A DNA stretch of 7,327 nt, taken from contig DJZU01000015.1 in NCBI GenBank assembly GCA_002448715.1, positions 14,867 through 22,193 on the forward strand, read 5' to 3'. A program made the position numbers and the translations under genes. This document shows positions 1 to 5,683 of this stretch, piece by piece. The first letter of the stretch is position 1; each line of letters opens with the position of its first letter. The notes below the pieces were generated by a model. The model made no database searches. It saw nothing but the letters and a program-made list of their open reading frames with translations, and was not told where the DNA came from. This DNA comes from Candidatus Neomicrothrix sp. UBA6944. Its GTDB lineage: Bacteria > Actinomycetota > Acidimicrobiia > Acidimicrobiales > Poriferisodalaceae.

Positions 1-933
1 GCTACGTACATCGCAGAGAGACCCGTTGAGGCATTCCACGCCCACTATTGGCTTTCAGGAGTTGTAGGGCATCAACTCAAACATGAGTTTGATCGCCCGT
101 TAGCAGTTACTTTCCACACCTTGGGGCACATCAAGAGCATTGCAGGCGAATTGGAATCAGAAGACCGCATTCGCTCCGAAGAAGCGGTCATTGGCTGTGC
201 TGACGCAGTCTTTGCTTCGGGGAGCGTTGAAGCAGATCAATTGACATCGTTGTACGGAATAGCGAGAGATCGAATAGAAATCTTGACTCCCGGGGTGGAC
301 CGAACTTTGTTCAAGCCGGGTGCGCCGAACTCTGCCCGACGATCATTGGGTTTAGTTGACGCGCCGACCCTTCTTTTTGTAGGCCGAATTCAAGAATTTA
401 AGGGTTTAGATGTTGCGATTGACGCTCTGGGTCTTTCCACGAATAACAATGTTCGACTTGTTGTTGTGGGTGGCCTGTCAGGCGATCGGGGAACTGAGAC
501 ATACCGTGACATCAGACGGCGCATAGAACGCCACGCGTTGGAAGAACGTGTTTTGTTCGTTGATCCACAACCCCATCAATTGTTGCCGACTTATTATCAG
601 GCGGCAGATGTCTGTCTTGTACCAAGTAGGTCGGAGTCTTTCGGTCTTGTAGCGCTAGAAGCGGCAGCATGTGGGGTGCCTGTTATTGCCAGCAACGTTG
701 GGGGTCTTCGTGACAATGTCGTTGATGGAGTGACAGGTCTGCTCGTCAATGAGCGCGATCCTGCAAAGTTTGCGGCGGCTATCGACAACTTACTGGAGCG
801 TCCGGAATTGAGACGGTTTATGGGTCGTAGAGGAGTTGAGCGAGCTTCTCTGAATAGCTGGGGCCTTGGTGCAAGTAACGCCATCGATGTCTTTGAGCGT
901 CTTATCTCAAGAGAACTGGTTTCTTGCGCGTGA
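1..933 (+). CDS. mshA: MshA-like GT-B glycosyltransferase (family 4), 5'-truncated by window edge
   Basis: The frame is open from base 1 to the TGA at 931-933, giving 310 visible residues. MshA is usually about 420-450 residues, so roughly the first 110-130 lie outside. Visible motifs are HAHYWLSG (13-20), TFHTLG (37-42), the donor-site segment FVGRIQEFKG (126-135, with R129 and K134) and the GT4 EX7E pair E212/E220 within SESFGLVALE. The segment VDPQPHQLLPTYYQAAD matches the MshA-type 'DPRPP..L...Y.AAD' region. MshA joins GlcNAc from UDP-GlcNAc to 1L-myo-inositol-1-phosphate, the first step of mycothiol synthesis, in the cytosol. The next gene is a YbjN protein, as after mshA (Rv0486) in M. 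tuberculosis, which supports this name over other GT4 enzymes such as sucrose-phosphate synthase-like proteins. Family membership is near certain; the substrate is inferred. Confidence 0.8.
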   Translation, partial: ATYIAERPVEAFHAHYWLSGVVGHQLKHEFDRPLAVTFHTLGHIKSIAGELESEDRIRSEEAVIGCADAVFASGSVEADQLTSLYGIARDRIEILTPGVDRTLFKPGAPNSARRSLGLVDAPTLLFVGRIQEFKGLDVAIDALGLSTNNNVRLVVVGGLSGDRGTETYRDIRRRIERHALEERVLFVDPQPHQLLPTYYQAADVCLVPSRSESFGLVALEAAACGVPVIASNVGGLRDNVVDGVTGLLVNERDPAKFAAAIDNLLERPELRRFMGRRGVERASLNSWGLGASNAIDVFERLISRELVSCA

Positions 934-1418
934 CACGCGACGCTGCGACACATGAAGAACTAGCAGCGTTAGAGCAAGTGATAGATGATTGGTTCAAGCG
1001 ACAAAAAGAAGAACTGCCCATCTTGTTGGACATAAGTCGCGATGAAGAAATTCCCCGTCGTTGGTATGCGCGGCTGGAAGGAGAAGAGCGCGACGTTACG
1101 ACTATCTGGCTAACACTGGGCCAACGAACCTTAAAATATGAAACATATTTTCTTCCGTCTCCCGAGGTAAACAGAGAGCAACTTTTCGAGCTTCTACTTC
1201 GAAGAAACTATGACCTAGTGGGAGCTCAGTTCGGGATTGGCCCCGAAGAAGCGATCTTTCTCACTGGCGAACTTCCTTTTCATGCCGTTGACGAAGACGA
1301 ACTTGATCGAATTCTCGGGTCCATATGGGAGTTCGTTGAACGTTATTGGTTTCCAGCGCTGAAAATGGGATTTGCGAATCGCTTTGTTGAGACCGTAAAA
1401 GCCGCTGAAGAAAAATAG
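930..1418 (+). CDS. YbjN domain protein (actinobacterial Rv0487-like)
   Basis: A 162-residue cytosolic protein if it starts at GTG 930, which overlaps the glycosyltransferase stop as GTGA. An in-frame TTG at 924 would add two residues; GTG is preferred because the four-base overlap is typical of coupled genes and an AGAG stretch lies upstream. The core reads RRWYARLEGEE, then TIWLTLGQRTLKYETYF, FELLLRRNYDL and VDEDELDRILGSIWEFVE, which I recognise as the actinobacterial YbjN family (PF10722) found next to mshA. YbjN proteins share a fold with type III secretion chaperones, but their function in Actinobacteria is not established. There is no signal peptide or membrane segment. The protein is rich in acidic residues and ends in a charged helix. 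The constant pairing with mshA suggests a link to that enzyme, but this is inference. Confidence 0.88.
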   Translation: MTRDAATHEELAALEQVIDDWFKRQKEELPILLDISRDEEIPRRWYARLEGEERDVTTIWLTLGQRTLKYETYFLPSPEVNREQLFELLLRRNYDLVGAQFGIGPEEAIFLTGELPFHAVDEDELDRILGSIWEFVERYWFPALKMGFANRFVETVKAAEEK

Positions 1419-1427
1419 AGTCAGGCG

Positions 1428-2240
1428 ATGGCAAGGGTGAACGCTACCGTGGACTCCATGGTCGACTTGCAAATAATTGGCGGCGGCAAAATGGGCGCCG
1501 CTTTGCTTGGGGGTTTATTGCGTCAGGGTCGTGAACCACAAGGAATTCTGGTCATAGAACCGCTGGCTGCCCGGGGGGAAGAACTGGTTCAGACCTATGA
1601 CGTGAAGGTCTCCGCGGAAGTGCAGCCTGCCGCAGGATCAATAATTGCCACCAAGCCTGACATGGTTGTTAGTGTTGCTGCGCAAGCCGTTGAAGCTGGA
1701 ACGGATCGCCTTCTTTCTGTTGCGGCTGGTGTGACGCTGGCCTCTATTAACGAAGCAACCGGTGGAGCGCTGCCAGTAATTAGGGCCATGCCTAATACTC
1801 CAGCCCTGGTTGGGCAAGGAGCAGCTGCAATTTGCGGTAATGAAACTGCCGAGGCGGCAGATTTACAATGGGCAGAGGAAATTCTTGGAGCGGTCGGCAC
1901 TGTAGTCCGTACCGATGAAAAGTTACTCGATGCAGTAACTGGATTATCCGGCTCGGGACCTGCGTACGTCTTTCTGGTCGCTGAAGCGATGATCGATGCT
2001 GGTGTGATGACAGGTCTTAGCCGACCGGTAGCCACTGAATTAGCTGTTCAAACTTTGCTCGGTGCAGCGACATTGTTGGCGGACGGGAAACCTCCAGCAG
2101 AGTTACGAGCAGATGTCACATCGCCTGGAGGTACCACTGCCGCAGGCCTGCGAGAACTAGAAAGTCATGGCCTCAGAGCCGCATTTGCGGCAGCCATTGA
2201 AGCGGCCAGCCGCCGTTCTCAGGAACTGGGTCGAAATTGA
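1428..2240 (+). CDS. proC: Pyrroline-5-carboxylate reductase
   Basis: A 270-residue enzyme catalysing the last step of proline synthesis: NAD(P)H-dependent reduction of 1-pyrroline-5-carboxylate to L-proline in the cytosol. The Rossmann dinucleotide motif IIGGGKMG is at 16-23, the conserved RAMPNTPALVGQG at 119-131, TGLSGSGPAYVF at 171-182 and the family signature DVTSPGGTTAAGL at 229-241, all intact; the length is normal. The Gly-rich motif normally begins about 5 residues from the N-terminus, so the true start could be ATG 1458 (reading MVDLQIIGGG), dropping ten residues. ATG 1428 is listed because AGAG lies 7 bases upstream and it leaves only 9 bases after the preceding stop. It follows the YbjN gene and is 3 bases from the next gene, so it probably shares their transcript. 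Confidence 0.97.
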   Translation: MARVNATVDSMVDLQIIGGGKMGAALLGGLLRQGREPQGILVIEPLAARGEELVQTYDVKVSAEVQPAAGSIIATKPDMVVSVAAQAVEAGTDRLLSVAAGVTLASINEATGGALPVIRAMPNTPALVGQGAAAICGNETAEAADLQWAEEILGAVGTVVRTDEKLLDAVTGLSGSGPAYVFLVAEAMIDAGVMTGLSRPVATELAVQTLLGAATLLADGKPPAELRADVTSPGGTTAAGLRELESHGLRAAFAAAIEAASRRSQELGRN

Positions 2241-2243
2241 GAT

Positions 2244-3044
2244 ATGGGTACCTTTGAAACGATCACCTGCGTAACTGACTTAGGAACTGCAGACGAGTCC
2301 GTTGGAATACTTCATTCCATCTTGCAGGATTTAGCGCCCACAGCAAGGGTTATAGATCTGTGCCATGACATTGACCCAGGGGATGTGCGCGCTGGGTCCT
2401 TGATGCTTGCACGCAGCGTCCCTTACCTGTCCCAAGGTCTTGTGTTGGCATCTGTTGGGTCGCTCTCGGACCGACCCGCTATCGCAGTGTCGGTTGGAGA
2501 TGGTCAATCGATCTTGGTCGGTCCGGATAATGGTTTGTTGGGCGCTGCCGTAGCCGTGGTTGGAGGCGCTGACTATGCCGTTCAGCTCACCAACAAGGAA
2601 CTGCACAACGATTCGCCGGGGCTTGAACACCTGACGCGAGACATTTTGGCACCTGTCGTAGGACATCTGGCCGCTCGGGGATCGATCTCAGATTTGGGCC
2701 AAGAAATAAACCCCAGCCTTTTGCTCCCGTCGTTAATCCCGATACCGAGAATCGAGAGCGATGGAACGGTCACAGCGGAAGTAATTAGACGGACTCGGCA
2801 AGGAGCTGCTCAACTGAATGTTGATCGTGACCTTCTCGCAGGTCTGGGCGAAACGGTTCTGCTTGGGTTTGGTGATGAGCAACGGGTCGTGCGGGTGCAG
2901 CGCCCAGAAGAGGTTAACCCTGGGCAACTCGCCATTGTCGATGACGAGTACGGACTGCTAGCTATTGCTACGGGATTAAACGAAGGTGTCATACCTGCCG
3001 CACTGGAAGCTGGCAGCGAGATCACTTTAAAAGAAGTGACATGA
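2244..3044 (+). CDS. Divergent DUF62 / SAM hydroxide adenosyltransferase-halogenase family protein
   Basis: A 266-residue protein with the two-domain layout of the DUF62 family (PF01887), which includes SAM hydroxide adenosyltransferase (SAM hydrolase) and the SAM-dependent chlorinase and fluorinase. Family landmarks are TDLGTADESVG (11-21, family TDFG..D..VG), VIDLCHDIDPGDVRAG (36-51), VGPDNGLL (92-99), TRDILAPVVGHLA (131-143) and the C-terminal beta-domain pattern DDEYGLLAIA...G. The family's VDPGVGT.R loop is shortened to VGSLSDR (71-77), the TFHGRD histidine position is L130 (H129 is adjacent), and the C-domain DRFGN motif reads TRQGA (184-188). Of the Asp-Arg-His set known in the hydroxide adenosyltransferase, probably only the Arg (R77) remains. 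The fold assignment is firm, but hydrolase or halogenase activity should not be assumed. It starts 3 bases after proC and overlaps the next ORF as ATGA. Confidence 0.82.
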   Translation: MGTFETITCVTDLGTADESVGILHSILQDLAPTARVIDLCHDIDPGDVRAGSLMLARSVPYLSQGLVLASVGSLSDRPAIAVSVGDGQSILVGPDNGLLGAAVAVVGGADYAVQLTNKELHNDSPGLEHLTRDILAPVVGHLAARGSISDLGQEINPSLLLPSLIPIPRIESDGTVTAEVIRRTRQGAAQLNVDRDLLAGLGETVLLGFGDEQRVVRVQRPEEVNPGQLAIVDDEYGLLAIATGLNEGVIPAALEAGSEITLKEVT

Positions 3045-3130
3045 GACCAGGTACGACGCTTTTACTTGCAGCTTTGCTAGTAATGATCGTGATTGCAGCT
3101 ACGATCCAACTTCTCTTCATAGCGCTGTAG
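3041..3130 (+). CDS. 29-residue single-helix membrane microprotein
   Basis: ATG 3041 overlaps the preceding TGA as ATGA, and AAGAAG (3031-3036) can act as a ribosome-binding site. The product has a short MRPGTT head followed by an almost uninterrupted hydrophobic run from L7 to the last residue L29 (Leu, Ala, Ile, Val, Met, one Gln at 23), long enough for one transmembrane helix with the positive N-terminus inside. There is no cleavage site and no room for a mature secreted domain, so it is more likely a small membrane protein than a signal peptide. I do not recognise a family. Its function is unknown; its position between the DUF62 gene and the hem genes is all the context available. It may be real given the coupled start and strongly nonrandom composition, but it is short enough for chance to be possible. 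Confidence 0.6.
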   Translation: MRPGTTLLLAALLVMIVIAATIQLLFIAL

Positions 3131-3134
3131 CCAG

Positions 3135-3296
3135 ATGCCGGGTCAAAATTTTTCCGACAACTCGTATCTGAAGTGGAAACAGGCCACCGACACTGCGAAA
3201 ATGCTGAGCGCGCACATGCCCTCGGCCGAACAACAAGTGTTCGCCTTGCGGATCCGGTCTGGGGCCTCGTCTATTGGTAAAAGAGGATCCCATTGA
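3135..3296 (+). CDS. Possible 53-residue hypothetical protein upstream of hemC
   Basis: This ORF starts at ATG 3135, 4 bases after the microprotein stop, and ends at TGA 3294-3296, which overlaps the hemC start as TTGA. It therefore fills the gap between two genes exactly. The product begins MPGQNFSDNSYLKWKQ, has an Ala/Met-rich middle (ATDTAKMLSAHMPSAEQQ) that could be helical, and ends in a basic Ser/Gly/Arg/Lys-rich tail. There is no membrane segment or Cys motif, and I recognise no family. No good Shine-Dalgarno precedes ATG 3135, so translation would depend on the upstream ORF. A second frame is also open over most of this stretch, which lowers confidence. It may encode a small protein, or its translation may serve mainly to couple hemC expression. 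Confidence 0.42.
   Translation: MPGQNFSDNSYLKWKQATDTAKMLSAHMPSAEQQVFALRIRSGASSIGKRGSH
3250..3290 (+). promoter_or_regulatory. Candidate hairpin over the hemC ribosome-binding site
   Basis: Two copies of the self-complementary hexamer GGATCC, at 3250-3255 and 3285-3290, can pair as a 6-bp stem with a 29-base loop. The 3' copy overlaps the hemC Shine-Dalgarno (AGAGGA, 3282-3287), so the folded form would hide it, and a ribosome finishing the upstream 53-codon ORF would open it. The stem is short and the loop long, so this is a weak structural suggestion only. Confidence 0.25.
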
Positions 3297-4189
3297 TTAT
3301 CGCTACTCGAGCGAGTCCGTTAGCACGCTGGCAAGCTGAAGCGGTTTCGATGTTGTTGAGTTCTGATGGAATTGAAACCGAATTTCAATTGGTCACTACG
3401 GAGGGCGATCGCGATCAAAGCCGTCAGATCCAGGACATGGCAGGCCAAGGGGTTTTCGTTAAAGAAGTTCAGAAAGCGGTGTTGGATGGGCGTGCAGACG
3501 CTGCAGTGCATAGCGCTAAGGATCTGAGATCATTACCCACTAGTGGGTTGAATTTGGTGGGCTTTCTGGATCGAGGTGATCCACGCGACGCGTTGATTGG
3601 AGCTCATCTTGATCACATACCAGAGGGAGGAGTTATTGCTACCGGGTCGGCTCGCCGTCGAGTGCAACTCTTTGATCTACGACCGGATCTCAAATTTGTG
3701 GGATTACGAGGCAACATCAAGACTCGAGTGGCAATAGCTCAGAGCGAGGATGTGGACGCTGTGGTCGTAGCTATGGCTGCTCTTGACCGACTCGGATTAA
3801 ACGATCTGGCGGAGCAGGTGTTTGACCCTCCAGAGATGGTTCCACAAGTAGGCCAGGGTGCTATTGCTATCGAATGTCGCGCTGACGATTACGAAACAAT
3901 TGAGTCGCTGTCCCAGCTTGTCGACGACTTGACCGGCCGATGTGTAACAGCAGAACGTTCGTATCTCGCGGAACTTGGAGGTGGTTGCGAACTTCCTGTT
4001 GGTGCTTACGCTTATGAAGAGCGAGGCACCCTATATCTCGACACGGTTCTTGCTTCCCTAGACGGAAGCACAGTGCTGCGAACAAAACACCAGGGAGATA
4101 ACCCAATATTGTTGGGGGCTCAAACAGCGCAGGAATTATTGGCGAGCGGGGGGTACAACTTGCTCGCGAGAGGTGGAGATAGCGCTTGA
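3293..4189 (+). CDS. hemC: Porphobilinogen deaminase (hydroxymethylbilane synthase)
   Basis: A 298-residue cytosolic enzyme that polymerises four porphobilinogen molecules to hydroxymethylbilane on a covalently bound dipyrromethane cofactor. The start is TTG 3293, supported by AGAGGA 5 bases upstream, by overlap with the preceding TGA, and by the N-terminus (IIATRASPLARWQAE) beginning where the family begins. Key residues are present: R6; K76 and D77 in VHSAKDL (catalytic Asp84 of E. coli); S119, R121 and R122 in ATGSARRR; R139 and R145 in LRGNIKTR; and the cofactor-attachment Cys C232 in LAELGGGCELPVGAYA. The length is normal for the family. It overlaps hemD by four bases (TTGA), so the two consecutive steps are translationally coupled. 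No hemA precedes it, unlike many actinobacterial hem clusters. Confidence 0.97.
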   Translation: MIIATRASPLARWQAEAVSMLLSSDGIETEFQLVTTEGDRDQSRQIQDMAGQGVFVKEVQKAVLDGRADAAVHSAKDLRSLPTSGLNLVGFLDRGDPRDALIGAHLDHIPEGGVIATGSARRRVQLFDLRPDLKFVGLRGNIKTRVAIAQSEDVDAVVVAMAALDRLGLNDLAEQVFDPPEMVPQVGQGAIAIECRADDYETIESLSQLVDDLTGRCVTAERSYLAELGGGCELPVGAYAYEERGTLYLDTVLASLDGSTVLRTKHQGDNPILLGAQTAQELLASGGYNLLARGGDSA

Positions 4190-4938
4190 ACACCGAGCCT
4201 CTAAAGGGAAAGTCAGTTGTTGTTACGAGAGCGTCTCATCAAAATGCTGACCTGGTTAAGGCATTTTCTGAGTTGGGCGCTGATGTAATTGCTGCTCCAG
4301 CGATTGCGATTGTTCCACCACTCGATGGAGGACAACCCATGGATGACGCATTGCTAAGACTTGGACGATTTACATGGCTTGCGTTTACTTCTTCGAACGC
4401 TGTTTCAGCATTAATGGCCCGGGCAGCACGTCGGGGAGTGTTGAAGAACTTCTCTCACTTACATATCGCCGCGGTTGGGCCAACGACAGCCGCCAAAGTT
4501 CGTGCAGAATTGAAACGAGATCCGACCCTTGTCCCCCAAAAGTTCAATGGTTTTGCCCTCGCGGCTGCTTTTCCTGAACCCGGACCGAACGATCGAGTGT
4601 TGATACCAGCAGCTTCGGATGGACTATCCGACTTGCGACAAGGTCTTGAAGCGAAGGGTTGGAATGTTGATCAGGTAGCTGCGTATAGGACCGTGTTCCC
4701 ATCACTTAGCGATGAACTAGTTACAAGGGCGGTCGCCGCTGACTTGGTGACATTCTCGTCACCTTCAGCAGTCAACGGTCATTTACAACAAACCAACGGG
4801 CTAGCCGCAACCAAAGTTGTTGCGATCGGCGCAACCACAGCACAGGAATGTAGAGCAAAAGGTCTTACCGTTGCGGCGACCGCTGACCAGCAGTCATCAG
4901 ACGCTTTAGTTCAAGCGACCATCAGGGCGCTGACTTAG
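4186..4938 (+). CDS. hemD: Uroporphyrinogen-III synthase (stand-alone)
   Basis: A 250-residue cytosolic enzyme that cyclises hydroxymethylbilane and inverts ring D to give uroporphyrinogen III, the branch-point precursor of heme and corrinoids. The start is TTG 4186, within a TTGA overlap with the hemC stop, with GGTGGAG (4172-4178) 7 bases upstream. HemD sequences are poorly conserved, but the pattern fits: VVVTRA (11-16), FTSSNAV (67-73), AVGPTTA (96-102), RVLIPAAS (137-144), VAAYRTV (164-170), VTFSSPSAV (188-196) and AIGATTA (213-219), giving the paired Rossmann-like lobes. The length matches a single-domain HemD; there is no fused CobA methyltransferase domain, as occurs in some actinobacteria. 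Position directly after hemC makes the call secure. Confidence 0.94.
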   Translation: MNTEPLKGKSVVVTRASHQNADLVKAFSELGADVIAAPAIAIVPPLDGGQPMDDALLRLGRFTWLAFTSSNAVSALMARAARRGVLKNFSHLHIAAVGPTTAAKVRAELKRDPTLVPQKFNGFALAAAFPEPGPNDRVLIPAASDGLSDLRQGLEAKGWNVDQVAAYRTVFPSLSDELVTRAVAADLVTFSSPSAVNGHLQQTNGLAATKVVAIGATTAQECRAKGLTVAATADQQSSDALVQATIRALT

Positions 4939-4940
4939 TC

Positions 4941-5609
4941 ATGGCAACAAACGCGCTGATCCTTGACTTTGATGGAACGATTATTGACACCGAAAGCCCT
5001 GCGTTTGAATCGACGGAGACAATATGGGCGAGACATGGCGTTGACTTCCCCATGGATTGGTGGCTTCAGGGCATGGGAACCGACCGCAAATCGACGTGGG
5101 TTAAAGAACTAGAAGATCGGTTGGGCAGAGCGATAGATCATGATCAGATCATGGAGGAGCGTCAACGTATAAAGAATGAAATGACTGTGTCTCAACCAGT
5201 GCTTCCAGGAGTAGTACAACTTCTAGACGCCGCCGACCGACGAAACATAGCGGTTGCTGTTGGGTCAAGTTCGCCGCATTCCTGGGTTGATCAACACCTC
5301 AAGCGAGTTGGTCTCTACGAACGCTTCTCCCACGTTGTGTGCCGTGACGATGTTGGTGGAGTGTCAAAGCCAGCCCCTGATGTCTTTTTAAGAGCATTGG
5401 AGTTATTAGACATTTCTGCGGGATCTGCAGCAGTGGTTGAAGATAGCCCGAACGGGCTAAAGGCCGCATTGGCAGCTGGTATTCGGACCGTCGTTATCCC
5501 TAACCCCTTAGTCAAATCGCTAGATTTTTCCGGTGCTTTCGCTAAGTACGAAGCTTTAGACGATCTAGCCCCTGAGCAATTGCTTGATCTAATTTTTGAT
5601 GCCGAGTAG
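4941..5609 (+). CDS. HAD-superfamily phosphatase/phosphomutase-like hydrolase (subfamily IA)
   Basis: A 222-residue protein with all four HAD motifs: I, LILDFDGTIIDTE (6-18; nucleophile D9 and acid/base D11); II, AVGSSS (106-111); III, SKPAPDVF (142-149; K143); IV, VVEDSPNGLKAA (165-176; E167, D168). A helical C1 cap lies between motifs I and II (about 19-85), as in beta-phosphoglucomutases, phosphoglycolate phosphatases and related small-metabolite phosphatases. The sequence does not settle the substrate. There is no signal peptide, so it is cytosolic. The ATG is 2 bases past the hemD stop with no clear Shine-Dalgarno, so translation probably depends on the upstream gene. It is the last plus-strand gene before a convergent neighbour. 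A link to tetrapyrrole metabolism is suggested only by position. Confidence 0.92.
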   Translation: MATNALILDFDGTIIDTESPAFESTETIWARHGVDFPMDWWLQGMGTDRKSTWVKELEDRLGRAIDHDQIMEERQRIKNEMTVSQPVLPGVVQLLDAADRRNIAVAVGSSSPHSWVDQHLKRVGLYERFSHVVCRDDVGGVSKPAPDVFLRALELLDISAGSAAVVEDSPNGLKAALAAGIRTVVIPNPLVKSLDFSGAFAKYEALDDLAPEQLLDLIFDAE

Positions 5610-5611
5610 GT

Positions 5612-5683
5612 CTCGGTGCGAGCAGCAAGTTCTGTATGTGCACCCGAGTAAATCACCGATAACCCATGCCGGTTAATAGCGGT
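5612..5683. terminator. Convergent gene junction with weak inverted repeats (possible terminators)
   Basis: Sixty-three bases (5610-5672) separate two converging stop codons. CTCGGTGC (5612-5619) can pair with GCACCCGAG (5640-5648) with one bulged C. CTCGG could instead pair with CCGAG at 5602-5606 at the end of the HAD gene. A second imperfect stem, ACCG..AACC (5655-5664) with GGTT..CGGT (5671-5683), spans the stop of the minus-strand gene. Neither is followed by a clear T-run on either strand, so these are not convincing intrinsic terminators; factor-dependent termination is equally possible. Confidence 0.28.

Noticed and set aside
121..933. TTG 121 as the start of the glycosyltransferase
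   Set aside because: The frame is open back to base 1 and encodes the conserved HAHYWLSG and TFHTLG motifs upstream, so the real start is outside the window.
597..953. Minus-strand open frame across the end of the glycosyltransferase
   Set aside because: It is antisense to the conserved EX7E region, is Arg/Ser/Pro-rich with no recognisable domain, and is explained as a shadow.
1595..2035. Minus-strand open frame of 146 codons inside proC
   Set aside because: It lies wholly antisense to a gene with intact motifs, and its product is a low-complexity Ala/Ser/Thr/Pro sequence with no recognisable domain.
1458..2240. ATG 1458 as the proC start
   Set aside because: It is plausible from the position of the Rossmann motif, but it has no ribosome-binding site; it is kept as an alternative in the proC entry.
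3246..3277. TTGCGG and TATTGG as a promoter for hemC
   Set aside because: The spacing is 20 bases and the matches are poor; coupling to the upstream genes explains hemC expression better.
3131..3280. Second open frame between the microprotein and hemC, ending at TAA 3278-3280
   Set aside because: It has no ATG, its only usable start is an internal GTG, and it does not join neatly to hemC; the 53-codon frame fits better.
3135..3296. Remnant of glutamyl-tRNA reductase (hemA)
   Set aside because: None of the HemA C-terminal features I know is visible in the peptide, so I do not call it a pseudogene.
3867..4193. Minus-strand open frame opposite hemC
   Set aside because: It is antisense to the cofactor-Cys region of hemC, and its product has no recognisable domain.
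4374..4577. Plus-strand open frame of 67 codons inside hemD
   Set aside because: It is out of frame with a well-supported gene, and its composition is not protein-like.
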